Shown piece by piece: positions 25,102 through 34,185 of a stretch of DNA of 64,000 bases. The notes under the pieces are model-generated. The model was not told where the DNA came from. It ran no database searches and worked only from the letters and a program-made list of their open reading frames with translations. This DNA comes from Bariatricus massiliensis (GTDB lineage Bacteria; Bacillota; Clostridia; Lachnospirales; Lachnospiraceae): positions 305,338 through 369,337 of the forward strand of contig NZ_LT574838.1 of assembly GCF_900086725.1 (NCBI RefSeq). Direction: 5' to 3'. The position numbers and the translations under genes were made by a program. Position 1 is the first letter of the stretch; the number at the start of each line of letters is the position of its first letter.

Positions 25102-25638
25102 TCAGAATAACCGCCCATTTTCTTTCAGCCATTTTCTATATTTTTTATACTCCGGCATATAGTACTCCACCACTGCCCAAAATCTGTCCGAATGGTTCAT
25201 CTCCCGCCGGTGCGCCAGTTCGTGTACAACTACATAGTCTAACACCCCCGGCGGCATCAGAATAAGCTTCCAGTTAAAATTAAGATTCCCCGGCGCACTA
25301 CAGCTTCCCCATCTTGTCTTCTGCTCCCGGATGGCAATCCTGCCGTATGTGACGCCCATCGCCTTCGCATAATGCTCTACTCTCTGAGTCAGCACCTCAC
25401 GGGCTTTTTCCCGGTAAAAGCTTCTCTGCTGGTCAGTCAGCTGTGTCCGGCTTTCTACCTGCTCCGCAATTCTTTTCTGCATGTCCAGCTTCTCTGCAAT
25501 CCATTCTGCTTTTCTGGCAAGAAACTCCTCAATCTGCTTTTTGCTGCAGTTTCTGGGCGCCCGCACAAGTACCCTCCCATCCCGGCTCACTTCAATGCTC
25601 AATGTTCTCCGCGAAGACCGAATCAGCTCATATTCCAT
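25102..25638 (-). CDS. YgjP-type (DUF45/M48) metallopeptidase
   Basis: 178 residues. The zinc motif VVHELAHRREMNHSDRFW contains HExxH and a downstream His, and TRWGSCSAPGNLNFNWKLILMP is the characteristic preceding block of the YgjP/WLM family. The N-terminal SIEVSRDGRVLVRAPR is also typical. Members are cytoplasmic predicted zinc proteases of poorly defined role. AGGAAG precedes the start. Confidence 0.88.
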   Translation of the reverse strand: MEYELIRSSRRTLSIEVSRDGRVLVRAPRNCSKKQIEEFLARKAEWIAEKLDMQKRIAEQVESRTQLTDQQRSFYREKAREVLTQRVEHYAKAMGVTYGRIAIREQKTRWGSCSAPGNLNFNWKLILMPPGVLDYVVVHELAHRREMNHSDRFWAVVEYYMPEYKKYRKWLKENGRLF

Positions 25639-25665
25639 AAATTTACTTCCTACTTTCTCACATCT

Positions 25666-25691
25666 CCGGCAGATACACAGATATCTGCCGG
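25666..25691 (-). terminator. Hairpin downstream of the thioester-domain gene
   Basis: CCGGCAGATA (25666-25675) pairs with TATCTGCCGG (25682-25691); no strong T-run. Confidence 0.5.
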
Positions 25692-25766
25692 GACTAAATC
25701 ATCATAAACTTATATCAAGTATAAAGGCCTTCCACACGTACCGTAAGCTTCTCTCAATCGTCCTTC

Positions 25767-27263
25767 CTATAAATGAGGCAGGTTTGGCAGGCATATCGGG
25801 CAGCAATGCTCTGGCTTGCACGGTGGCTTTGGCGGACATGGTGGTTCCGACGGGCACGGACAGCACGGCGGCTCCGGTTTACATGGTGGCTCCGGCGGGC
25901 ACGGACAGCACGGCGGCTCCGGTTTACATGGCGGTTCCGGCCTGCACGATGGGTAAGGTGGATACGGCGGGTATGGCGGGTACGGTAGTTCCGGTGGATA
26001 AGGCGGCCTCACCATTCCCGGCCAATAGGGCCAGCAGATTGGAGCCATAGGAAATGGCATCGGGCAAGAGCACCCTCCCGCTCCACCACTGCTGTTATTA
26101 TTGTTATTGTTGTTATTATTGTTGTTAATACTTATAGCGGCTTTTCCAGCATTCACGGAAGCATCGCCCTTTACTGACGTCGATACACAGATGCAAAGTT
26201 CCGCTGTCAAGGGGACAGGCTGATCCTCAAAGGATGTGCCGATTGGCTGATAATTAAGGACCGTGCTCTGGGCTTCCATCGTGATGACCCTTGTAATATA
26301 TCCGGTAAAAAAAGCGGTTACTGTGAAGCAAACGCAGTGCCCTGAGGCACGGAGCGCAATATAGAATTCCTGGCCAATAACCGGATTTGCAATGGGATTT
26401 CCACAGAAATCCATAAATGTGGCAGAATAATCTTCACCACAATCACAAAATGGCGTGACTGTTATCTCCGGCTGGCCTTCAAAACCAGATTGAAGCCGGA
26501 ATGGCCCAATTAAAAGTCTGCCGCAGACATCGCGCACTTCATCCGGACACCCTTGAAAAATAAGATAGGGTTCTCCGGCAGCTGTCTGCGGTACACTTTT
26601 ATTACAACATTTTATCCATGCTCCGGTACCGCACGGGCAGGTACATTTAGCGGGTGCGTTAATCACTGGTGCAGCCTGCCCGTCAATATGCTGCCCCGCA
26701 AGGCGCAGAAGCTCCAATACGGTAGTCCTCATTCTGTCAGACTTAGGATGGTCATCCCCGCTGGCACAGTCCAGAAAATATACTTCATCCAGTGAAATTT
26801 GTCCTAGCAGTACCCAGAGCGCTACCTGCACAGCCGCGTAGGCATCATTGTTATCCAGAACCGGGCTGGCTGAGGCATCTACCCCTGCAAGCGCAAATGT
26901 GTCGGCCGCACTGACCGCTGGATAAGCATTTGCCAAAATCCATCCCAGCATTTCCTTCTGTCTCTCGGTTGCCGATGGAAACAAAGTTTCAAAGGGCCTG
27001 CTCTCATAAGACACATCGTTGTAAGGCCCGTCGGCGAATTTATCCAGACAATATACATGCTTGTTTTCGCTGCCAAGTATATTGCCAAAAAACTGAAATA
27101 TCTGATTGTGATCGTCTCTTTTTAAACGGTATCTGGAAGCAGATGTATAATCCAGTGCACAATAACTCTCAACACTTGGATTCCCACCTGCAGTTCCGCT
27201 GACGTCTGTGCCCGGATAAACAATAAACGGTTTCGACCCAGCTGCTTTTTCTATCTTAATCAC
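25767..27263 (-). CDS. Thioester-domain protein with poly-Asn and Pro/Cys-rich tail
   Basis: 498 residues, GTG start with AGGAGG. Residues ~60-155 look like a thioester domain: Cys72 in VYCLDK and Gln146 in AAVQVALWVL match the Cys and Gln that form the internal thioester in Gram-positive surface adhesins. A Cys-rich central domain (~200-370) follows, then eleven consecutive Asn, then GGCSCP, a PPYPPYPPYP stretch and repeats PEPPCKPEPPCCPCP. There is no signal peptide, sortase motif or membrane anchor. Inference: a spore-surface or otherwise non-classically displayed protein; a sigma-K-like promoter lies upstream. Thioester assignment is from motif only. Confidence 0.7.
   Translation of the reverse strand: MIKIEKAAGSKPFIVYPGTDVSGTAGGNPSVESYCALDYTSASRYRLKRDDHNQIFQFFGNILGSENKHVYCLDKFADGPYNDVSYESRPFETLFPSATERQKEMLGWILANAYPAVSAADTFALAGVDASASPVLDNNDAYAAVQVALWVLLGQISLDEVYFLDCASGDDHPKSDRMRTTVLELLRLAGQHIDGQAAPVINAPAKCTCPCGTGAWIKCCNKSVPQTAAGEPYLIFQGCPDEVRDVCGRLLIGPFRLQSGFEGQPEITVTPFCDCGEDYSATFMDFCGNPIANPVIGQEFYIALRASGHCVCFTVTAFFTGYITRVITMEAQSTVLNYQPIGTSFEDQPVPLTAELCICVSTSVKGDASVNAGKAAISINNNNNNNNNNNSSGGAGGCSCPMPFPMAPICWPYWPGMVRPPYPPELPYPPYPPYPPYPSCRPEPPCKPEPPCCPCPPEPPCKPEPPCCPCPSEPPCPPKPPCKPEHCCPICLPNLPHL
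25840..25990 (-). repeat. 45-bp tandem repeats encoding Pro/Cys units
   Basis: The region encodes at least two copies of a 15-residue unit PEPPCKPEPPCCPCP plus degenerate copies and PPY repeats. Such repeats are prone to copy-number change. Confidence 0.75.
26094..26126 (-). repeat. Trinucleotide repeat encoding eleven Asn
   Basis: Thirty-three bases of GTT/ATT triplets on the plus strand (AAC/AAT on the coding strand) between the globular part and the Pro/Cys tail; a probable flexible linker and slippage-prone tract. Confidence 0.85.
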
Positions 27264-27311
27264 TGTAATTCCTCCTGATTTCTATTTGATTTGAGAAACA
27301 CTATACAGTAT

Positions 27312-27338
27312 TAAGATATGCACGTTGACAGGATTTGT
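27312..27338 (-). promoter_or_regulatory. Candidate sigma-K-type promoter of the thioester-domain gene
   Basis: On the minus strand AC (27337-27338), 16 bases, CATATCTTA (27312-27320), fitting the sporulation mother-cell pattern AC-N16-CATANNNTA. It lies about 50 bases before the GTG start. The motif is short, so chance is possible. Confidence 0.4.
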
Positions 27339-27377
27339 CAGATATCGGCAGCAGCAGGCTATCAGATTTGCCTCCCT

Positions 27378-28334
27378 TTATCCCAGATAGACAACCTCTT
27401 CCTCCGGCCGTGCTGCTTTTTCTGTCTTAATTAGATAGAGAACCGGCTGCTTCCGTCCTGTCCCATTCCATTCCTCATACTCGAACCGGACCGTCACTCT
27501 TTCCCAGCCCCGCTGTGTCAGGCTCACAGGCTGTTCCACTTTACACGGATATCCATAAAATCGGATGTCCTCCGCACAGCAAGCCATAATCAAGCGCCCC
27601 GGAATCACCATATTCGCGGCCATCCCGTTTGGACGGAACGTCTGCGCCAGAAAAGTAAGCTCCTTATGGAGATAATGTTCAGGATGTTCATAGGCGTCCA
27701 CATACCATACACCAAAATCCATATCCCCAATAGTGATTTTGTCTTCCTTAATGTCAAAGGGAAGGTCCTCTTCGGTCTGAGGGATGATGTTGCCGTCCAC
27801 ATCCTCAAAGATAAGCTGCGCCTGTGGATTCTGAACTTTCAAGGCCCGGCGGAAACCGGAACGGTCTGTCCCCTCCGCGCAGCGGTTGATTACAATCAGC
27901 TCAGACTCCGTCAGCTGATTCATGAGAAGATTTCTCATATTCGTGAGATACATATCCAATGTCTGTCCATTAACTGTGGAATAGACGCCCTGAATCTCCC
28001 AATTGCCGGGATACTTCTCCTGTATAATCTCCTGCAAATCCCACATTCCGTTGTACTCGATCACCACCTGTGCCGGATGATAGATACGCTCACAGTTTTC
28101 AAAAAAAGCTTTGTTCAACTGCTCTCTCTCTTCTATAGGAAATAGAAACATCCCGTTCTCATCCAGATAATTGTCTGAATACATCTCTTCGCCTTCCTCG
28201 CAAGTCAGCAGAAGCGTCGGCCCATCCTCAATCCAGTCCTGCTTCATCAATGTATCTTTGACAAACGTAGTTTTTCCGCTGTCCAGAAACCCTGTCAATA
28301 TATAAACCGGTGTCACAATATTTTCCTCCTGCAT
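27378..28334 (-). CDS. CobW/P47K-type G3E GTPase, lacking CxCC motif
   Basis: 318 residues. P-loop FLDSGKTTFVK (15-25) and a C-terminal CobW_C-like region (NMVIPGRLIMACCAED...). The metal-binding CxCC motif usual in this family after the P-loop is absent; TCEEGEEMYS stands there. The guanine motif NRCAEG replaces NKxD. Members deliver zinc, cobalt or nickel to client proteins. It begins within the stop codon of the other CobW gene (TGATG overlap), so the two are translated together and may act as a pair. Confidence 0.85.
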   Translation of the reverse strand: MQEENIVTPVYILTGFLDSGKTTFVKDTLMKQDWIEDGPTLLLTCEEGEEMYSDNYLDENGMFLFPIEEREQLNKAFFENCERIYHPAQVVIEYNGMWDLQEIIQEKYPGNWEIQGVYSTVNGQTLDMYLTNMRNLLMNQLTESELIVINRCAEGTDRSGFRRALKVQNPQAQLIFEDVDGNIIPQTEEDLPFDIKEDKITIGDMDFGVWYVDAYEHPEHYLHKELTFLAQTFRPNGMAANMVIPGRLIMACCAEDIRFYGYPCKVEQPVSLTQRGWERVTVRFEYEEWNGTGRKQPVLYLIKTEKAARPEEEVVYLG

Positions 28335-29368
28335 CAGATATGGAACAGCTGTTCCAGCTGCTCTTCTTTCAATCCCGTCCCTATCACACAGATACGCCCT
28401 GTATAATCGGCTTGGCCTTCTCTCACTTCGTATTCCTCCGGAACCATGTCGAACTGCCTCCAGCTGCCGTCTTCCATGGGCACGATTCCCTTTGCCCGGA
28501 GAATGGTTCCATACCCCGTTGTCTCCGACAGCGCCTTCAGGATAAAATCCATCTCCTCCTCTGTGTATTTGTGAGCCGTCTCTCTGCCCCAGCTTGTAAA
28601 TATTTCATCCGCGTGGTGATGGCGATGCTCATGACACCCGCAGTCCTCTCCATGCTCATGGTGGTGTTCATGGCAGCCGCAGCCTTCTCCATGCTCATGG
28701 TGGTGTTCATGGCAGCCGCAATCCTCTCCATGCTCATGTTCCTGATGTGTATGCAGGATTTCTTCAATAGCCCCGCAATGATTCAGTGCGTGAAGTACCG
28801 CCTCGCAGGACAGCTCGTCCCACGGAGTTGTGATAATAGCTGCTGTCTCATTTGCTTCCCGCAGCACATGTACACATTCTTCCAGCTTTTCCTCGCTCAT
28901 CATCTGTGTCCTGCTGATTACGATTGTGGAGGCATGTGCTACTTGATTTTCAAAAAATTCTCCGAAATTTTTCAGATACAGCTTTGCCTTCTTGCCGTCT
29001 ACAACTGTTATGCTGCCGTCAATCTCAATATCCGCCTCTTCCTTCACTCCCTCAATGGCCTTCGCCACATCCGAGAGCTTTCCTACTCCCGACGGCTCGA
29101 TAATGACACGGTCAGGCCGGTATTCCTTCAGGACTTTCTGAAGCGCCCTGCTGAAATCCCCTACGAGAGTACAGCAGATACAGCCGGAATTCATTTCCGT
29201 TATCTCTACACCCGCATCTTTTAAAAATCCGCCGTCAATTCCAATTTCACCAAATTCATTTTCAATCAACACCAGTTTTTCGCCCTGAAAAACCTGTGCA
29301 ATCAATTTTTTAATAAAGGTTGTTTTCCCGGCTCCCAAGAAACCGGATATAATATTTACTTTTGTCAT
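28334..29368 (-). CDS. CobW-type G3E GTPase with His/Cys-rich metal-binding insert
   Basis: About 344 residues. P-loop GFLGAGKTTFIKK, the family metal site as SGCICCTLVGD (CxCC) and E-rich switch EPSGVGK are all present. Between the GTPase and C-terminal domains is a His/Cys repeat with three 13-residue units (HEHGEDCGCHEHH) ending in HRHHHAD, a probable store or handle for zinc, nickel or cobalt ions. The ATG at 29368 with GAGGG upstream is used, as it gives the canonical MTKVNIISGFLGAGKT start. It is first in a two-gene unit with the second CobW. Confidence 0.92.
   Translation of the reverse strand: MTKVNIISGFLGAGKTTFIKKLIAQVFQGEKLVLIENEFGEIGIDGGFLKDAGVEITEMNSGCICCTLVGDFSRALQKVLKEYRPDRVIIEPSGVGKLSDVAKAIEGVKEEADIEIDGSITVVDGKKAKLYLKNFGEFFENQVAHASTIVISRTQMMSEEKLEECVHVLREANETAAIITTPWDELSCEAVLHALNHCGAIEEILHTHQEHEHGEDCGCHEHHHEHGEGCGCHEHHHEHGEDCGCHEHRHHHADEIFTSWGRETAHKYTEEEMDFILKALSETTGYGTILRAKGIVPMEDGSWRQFDMVPEEYEVREGQADYTGRICVIGTGLKEEQLEQLFHI
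28642..28738 (-). repeat. 39-bp tandem repeat (His/Cys units in CobW protein)
   Basis: Units begin at 28642, 28681 and 28720 and differ at only a few bases; they encode HEHGE[DG]CGCHEH[HR]. Confidence 0.9.
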
Positions 29369-29473
29369 TGTTATCCCTCTTTTCCAACTATTATTATAAT
29401 ACACCATTTCCTAAAGTCTAGCCTTAAAGCAAATATTTCAATCTTATAAAAATAAAACTTCCAAACAAATGGG

Positions 29474-29502
29474 TTGTTTCTTTATTGTGATTAGTGTATA
29501 AT
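29474..29502 (+). promoter_or_regulatory. Promoter of the small P-loop protein gene
   Basis: TTGTTT (29474-29479), 17 bases, TATAAT (29497-29502); the gene starts about 60 bases later. Confidence 0.65.
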
Positions 29503-29563
29503 AAATCCAAGAGAAAAAGTACCATTTTAGTACAAAATATACGGACAAAGGAGACTTGAAGAT

Positions 29564-29986
29564 ATGGTAAATTTATTAACAGGCCCAAAAGGAAGCGGAA
29601 AGACACAACAAATGATTGAACTTGCAAATGAAGCTGTAAAGAATTGTGATGGCAATGTATTTTTCATCAAAAAAAGCCACCGCGATACATACAGCCTTTC
29701 TTTTAACATCAGAGCAATCTGCATGGCTGATTACGAAGTGATTACCAATATTGATGAGTATCTGGGATTCATCTATGGTATGACAAGTGCAGACCATGAC
29801 ATTCAGGCCATCTTCATCGACGGCATCTTAAAGCACGCGAACATCAATCTCGAAAATATTCCTGAATTCATTGAAAAACTGAAAAAGATTTCAGAAGACT
29901 GTAATATTGAGTTTTATGTGAGCGTAAGTGCAAGAACCGAAGAACTGACCGATGTGAATTTGGATGGCTGCAAGGTCTTGAACTAA
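29564..29986 (+). CDS. Small P-loop ATPase-like protein
   Basis: 140 residues with a Walker A motif at the N-terminus (LLTGPKGSGKTQQMIE) and a Walker-B-like strand QAIFIDGIL near residue 85. The size and fold resemble a minimal P-loop NTPase; similar proteins are found in clostridia as single genes of unknown role. GGAGAC precedes the ATG. It has its own promoter and terminator. Confidence 0.75.
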   Translation: MVNLLTGPKGSGKTQQMIELANEAVKNCDGNVFFIKKSHRDTYSLSFNIRAICMADYEVITNIDEYLGFIYGMTSADHDIQAIFIDGILKHANINLENIPEFIEKLKKISEDCNIEFYVSVSARTEELTDVNLDGCKVLN

Positions 29987-30038
29987 ACACAGAGAATCCG
30001 GAACACCGTTTACTGTGTTCTGCATACAGAGAGAAAAG

Positions 30039-30087
30039 AGAGGCGTATATCTATGACCTGGTTGTCAGGAAATAGATATACGCCTCT
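30039..30087 (+). terminator. Terminator after the P-loop gene
   Basis: Perfect 16-bp stem (arms 30039-30054 and 30072-30087) with TATTCT following on the plus strand; it can also serve the convergent AEC gene. Confidence 0.8.
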
Positions 30088-30166
30088 TATTCTATAATGT
30101 TAGGGTCTGCAACACCTTTGCCTCTCTATGCCTACGGATTTCTCTGCGCGTCGTGCTCACGAAAAC

Positions 30167-31099
30167 CTATAAAATAAAATCATATAAAAGCACGATTAAA
30201 GGCATGGTCACAACACAAAATATAACGGACATCACATTAATCACGCTGGCATATTTTGCATCACCGCCAAACACTTGCGCCAGCTGCGTCACCATAGCTG
30301 CGACTGAGGAAGCTCCTGCTATAACCACAATCAAAAGAATCGTGCCAGCCTCGGGATGAAGCCGGGCAGCGCCGCTTATCTTAATCAAAAAAATAGAAAT
30401 CACAGGAAGGACAACCAGCCGGAACAGGCACACAAAATATACTCTTTTCTGCCGGAATACCCACTTTAAATCGACATTGCCAATCAGCATACCGATTACC
30501 AGCATACTCACCGGGCCAATCATACTGCCCAGACTGCTTACCGTAGTTCCGACAATATCCGGCAGACTGATGTTGGCGGCGAAAAGAACCGCACCAATGA
30601 TCATCGCGATAATATTAGGATTCATGATTATTTTCTTCAGGCTATTGTCCTCGCTGTGGCAAATCAAGGCTTTGCCGTGCGTCCAAATCAATACCGTCTG
30701 CACCGCTATGTAGGCTGATGTATAGAATACCCATTCCGTGCCGAATGTGGCGGCCACCAAAGGGATGACTAGATTTCCGGCGTTAGAATACACAATCGAA
30801 GCCCGCTCCACCGAATTGAACCCTAACGGTCTGCTCAATATTTTGGTGAGGCTTATATAGACAAAATGAAGGACTGCTGCCGCAGCCATTGCGAGCAGCA
30901 GTCCCTTCACTTTGCTTGCCGTACATTCAATTTGAAACGCTTCTACCGTGACGCATGGCGAACACACGTAGACACATATCTTAGATAATACCTGACTGTC
31001 TTCTGTATGAAGAAGATTGATTTTGACGATTGCATAACCGACTACTCCAATCAAGAACAGCGCTATTATCTGCTTTCCCAGCAACAAGCTAAGTTCCAT
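30167..31099 (-). CDS. AEC-family transporter
   Basis: 310 residues with about ten hydrophobic helices in two groups, typical of the auxin efflux carrier family. Family segments include YSNAGNLVIPLVAATFG and the C-terminal ASSVAAMVTQLAQVFGGDAKYAS. Bacterial members transport small carboxylates such as malate or related anions; the substrate here is unknown. It follows the large membrane-anchored gene by 16 bases. Confidence 0.87.
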   Translation of the reverse strand: MELSLLLGKQIIALFLIGVVGYAIVKINLLHTEDSQVLSKICVYVCSPCVTVEAFQIECTASKVKGLLLAMAAAAVLHFVYISLTKILSRPLGFNSVERASIVYSNAGNLVIPLVAATFGTEWVFYTSAYIAVQTVLIWTHGKALICHSEDNSLKKIIMNPNIIAMIIGAVLFAANISLPDIVGTTVSSLGSMIGPVSMLVIGMLIGNVDLKWVFRQKRVYFVCLFRLVVLPVISIFLIKISGAARLHPEAGTILLIVVIAGASSVAAMVTQLAQVFGGDAKYASVINVMSVIFCVVTMPLIVLLYDFIL

Positions 31100-31115
31100 A
31101 CTTTGCCTCCGTTTT

Positions 31116-32711
31116 CTACTCTAAGGACAGTACGGTATTGGCCTTTGGCCCCTCTTTGTACTCGATTGTCACCTTATCGCCCACTTCATACTTGATAATA
31201 TCTATGAAATCGACCACCGATACATCGAATATTTCATCAGAACCTTCCACCATTACATAATAATGAGAATTTCCTTCAATGACTCCCTGTGCGATCTTCG
31301 TAATCGTCCCCTCGATCGTCATTACTTCCCGCGTATCTTTTTCTGCCTCCTTCACTCCGTTCGTGAGAAGAAGCTGATTGTACTGCTCTTCGCAGGCGCT
31401 GACCGTATCGCCGATTGCAACGAGCTGATACTTTTGCACATTGACCATCGCGTATTTCTTCACAAGTCCCGCATCATCTTTCAATGCCAAGAAGTAAGTC
31501 GGCTCACCTGAAATATTCAGGAGCAGCGGGAATGTGGCAACATACTTTAGGTTCTGTACCTGCCCTTCCGCCGAAGCCATGGCCGAGTCCTCTATTGCCC
31601 CCTCGATTGGATAATATTTGGTCTCCATAGTTCTTTGATTCATCAAAACAAATCCTACATTCGACTGGTCGCTGTTCACTGACGTAACACCGGTATATAC
31701 CCACACGTCATCGTCAATGGCTAGAAAATTATATCCGTTAGTTGTCTTGAGGCAATCCTTCTGGCTCAGGACGCTGTTGAAAAATCCATGTTTTAATGAA
31801 CCATAATAATCGTAAAGCTGTACCAGAAGATCCGCCGAATATGCCCGGTCAATCCATTCCGGCACTTCATCGATACGATAATCCTGTGTCTCTCCGGTAA
31901 TCGCGTTGCATAAGACTACGCGTCCTACCGTCTCGCCTCCAAAAAGCCCAATGTTGAACTTCTTTACCGGAGCGACCCAATACGGCACACCATCGTCGTC
32001 TATCTCAAAACTCAATTCACCGTATATATAAGTAGGATGTTTAAAGCGGAGATGCCGGTAGATATTTCTGCCGAAATGCTCGCTGGTGGAATATTTCATT
32101 CCTTCTTTAAGCTTAACAAGCTCTGTAGTCTGACTGGCCATGTCAATTCGGATATATGCCGGAATACCGTCGCTTCTGTTGGTAAACCATTTGATAAGAT
32201 TGGCATATTTTAGCGGTGACACACGAACCGGGCTGTCTTGATAATTAATCTGGCTGTAGATATCGTCCACCTCAAACTGGGATACCATATCAGACATACT
32301 TCCCATCTTGCGGCTTCCTAATATCTGTGCAGAATCTCTATCCAAAAGTGGAATCTGGTCAAAAGAAAGCTCTTCGATATCCTTGGTAAATTCCCCTTCC
32401 TCCACCGTCAACAGCTTCTGATATTTCTTTGCGTTGACAATCGGAGAAGACAACAGGCTTCCTCCAAGATAAGCCACCAGCAGAATGACAAACACTCCGA
32501 TAATCACCTTGAGCACCTTTGATTCCTTGATTTCACCCCGTTTGATTCCACGGCGCATAGCATAGATCACACCTATTACAGCCACTAAGAACAACACAAA
32601 ATACCACACATCGACTGAGTGGATGTTCATTGCGGGCAGCGCCGCATAGTAATAGATCCCGCCCACTAAAAGTAATACTATGATGCTTAATAATACGTTT
32701 TTCTTCTTCAT
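31116..32711 (-). CDS. Large membrane-anchored protein of unknown function
   Basis: 531 residues. Three hydrophobic helices occupy residues ~5-30, 34-55 and 66-92; the remaining ~430 residues are soluble and mixed alpha/beta. The C-terminal ~60 residues (TIEGTITKIAQG...GDKVTIEYKEG) look like a small beta-barrel of OB type. It starts 12 bases after the trkH stop codon, so it probably belongs to the K+-uptake transcript (trkA-trkH-this gene). I do not recognise the family. Confidence 0.72.
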   Translation of the reverse strand: MKKKNVLLSIIVLLLVGGIYYYAALPAMNIHSVDVWYFVLFLVAVIGVIYAMRRGIKRGEIKESKVLKVIIGVFVILLVAYLGGSLLSSPIVNAKKYQKLLTVEEGEFTKDIEELSFDQIPLLDRDSAQILGSRKMGSMSDMVSQFEVDDIYSQINYQDSPVRVSPLKYANLIKWFTNRSDGIPAYIRIDMASQTTELVKLKEGMKYSTSEHFGRNIYRHLRFKHPTYIYGELSFEIDDDGVPYWVAPVKKFNIGLFGGETVGRVVLCNAITGETQDYRIDEVPEWIDRAYSADLLVQLYDYYGSLKHGFFNSVLSQKDCLKTTNGYNFLAIDDDVWVYTGVTSVNSDQSNVGFVLMNQRTMETKYYPIEGAIEDSAMASAEGQVQNLKYVATFPLLLNISGEPTYFLALKDDAGLVKKYAMVNVQKYQLVAIGDTVSACEEQYNQLLLTNGVKEAEKDTREVMTIEGTITKIAQGVIEGNSHYYVMVEGSDEIFDVSVVDFIDIIKYEVGDKVTIEYKEGPKANTVLSLE

Positions 32712-32723
32712 ACTCTCTCCTAT

Positions 32724-34169
32724 CTAAAATTTCTTTCTCCACAGAGCCGGTGAAAACAACATTAAGAACGGGAATATCTCTAACCTGCCGACCAGCATAT
32801 CCAAACATAGGATGATTTTGGAAAATCCCGTAAATTTTGCAAAGTTTTCTACTGCTCCTACTAGTCCTAGACCAGGCCCTACGTTGTTCATAGTTGTAAG
32901 CACTGATGTAAAGGTTGTTTCAAAATCAAAATTATTTATCGAAACGAGCAGTACTGACACTATCATTATCAAAATATAGGCGATAAAATATACATAAACA
33001 GCACGCATTGTTTCTTCTTTTACTTTTTTCCCATTGACCTTGACAATCGTCACCGACTTTGGATGAAGCATCTGCTTAATCTCCCGCTTTATGCTTTTCA
33101 ACAAAATCAGGAAACGTGACACCTTGATGCCGCCGCCGGTAGAGCCCGCACTGGCCCCGACCACCATCAGCATCAGCAGCACACACTTGGACAGCTCCGG
33201 CCATAAGTTGAAATCAGCCGTAATAAATCCCGTTGTCGTGATAACTGAGGCCACTTGAAAAGATGCGTATCTGAATGCCTTCTCTATAGACTCGTACATG
33301 GGCGTGATATTGATAACGATAATAGCGACCGCCGCCGCGATAATCCCCAGATAGGTACGCAGTTCTTCATTTTTCCAAACGCTTTTAAAATCCCGCAGAA
33401 TCAAGAAGAAGTATAAGTTAAAGTTGATTCCGAAAAGAATCATGAATACTGTAATTACCCCTTCTACATACGCACTGTTAAAATGCCCCACGCTGGCATT
33501 ATAACTGGAAAACCCACCTGTACCGGCCGTACTGAAAGCATGGGTCACACTGTCGAATAAGTTCAGTCCCCCAAATAAAAGCAGGATTACTTCCGCGGCT
33601 GTCAGCACAAAGTACATACCATACAAAAGTTGGGCCGTATTACGTGCCTTAGGGACAAGCTTGTCTGCCTCCGGCCCCGGCACTTCCGCCCGCATCAGGT
33701 GCATGCAGTTCCGCTCATCTAAAGAAGTAATCACGAGCACAAAGACAAGCACGCCCATACCGCCTATCCAGTGCGTAAGTGAACGCCAGAACAACATTCC
33801 TCTGGGCAGTATCTCAATATCTGTCAAAATGGTAGAGCCCGTGGTGGTGAACCCAGACACCGTCTCAAAAAATGCATCTATATAATTAGGGATGGTACCC
33901 GACAGGAAAAACGGAAGCGCCCCGAATATAGACCAGAAAATCCATGCGGAAGCGACAATCACAAGGCCTTCCTTCGCATAGATGACCGTATTCTCAGGCC
34001 GTTTCCTGCCAAAAATCATAAAACATACAATCAGCAAACCAGATGTTACCAAAAAATAGCTGGCGGACGCCTCCCCATGCAGCATTCCTACGGCCATAGG
34101 AATCAGCAGGAGAATTCCCTCCACGCCCATCATCTTGCCAATAATATACCGAGTCATTTTAACATTCAT
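32724..34169 (-). CDS. trkH: TrkH-type potassium uptake channel subunit
   Basis: About 481 residues. Four selectivity-filter pore segments with conserved glycines are visible: TTTGSTILTD, STAGTGGFSS, TTTGFITADF and NNVGPGLG. It forms the K+ conducting unit in the cytoplasmic membrane and is gated by the TrkA protein encoded immediately upstream. GGAGAAG precedes the ATG at 34169; the longer frame overlaps trkA without a ribosome site. Confidence 0.95.
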   Translation of the reverse strand: MNVKMTRYIIGKMMGVEGILLLIPMAVGMLHGEASASYFLVTSGLLIVCFMIFGRKRPENTVIYAKEGLVIVASAWIFWSIFGALPFFLSGTIPNYIDAFFETVSGFTTTGSTILTDIEILPRGMLFWRSLTHWIGGMGVLVFVLVITSLDERNCMHLMRAEVPGPEADKLVPKARNTAQLLYGMYFVLTAAEVILLLFGGLNLFDSVTHAFSTAGTGGFSSYNASVGHFNSAYVEGVITVFMILFGINFNLYFFLILRDFKSVWKNEELRTYLGIIAAAVAIIVINITPMYESIEKAFRYASFQVASVITTTGFITADFNLWPELSKCVLLMLMVVGASAGSTGGGIKVSRFLILLKSIKREIKQMLHPKSVTIVKVNGKKVKEETMRAVYVYFIAYILIMIVSVLLVSINNFDFETTFTSVLTTMNNVGPGLGLVGAVENFAKFTGFSKIILCLDMLVGRLEIFPFLMLFSPALWRKKF

Positions 34170-34185
34170 GTCTATTCTTCTCCTG

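Noticed and set aside
25840..25990. 45-bp repeats considered as CRISPR or minisatellite outside genes
   Set aside because: They lie in frame in a 498-codon gene and encode Pro/Cys repeats.
28630..28740. Regular 39-bp repeats considered as a CRISPR array
   Set aside because: Units are contiguous without unique spacers and encode His/Cys repeats in frame inside a CobW protein.
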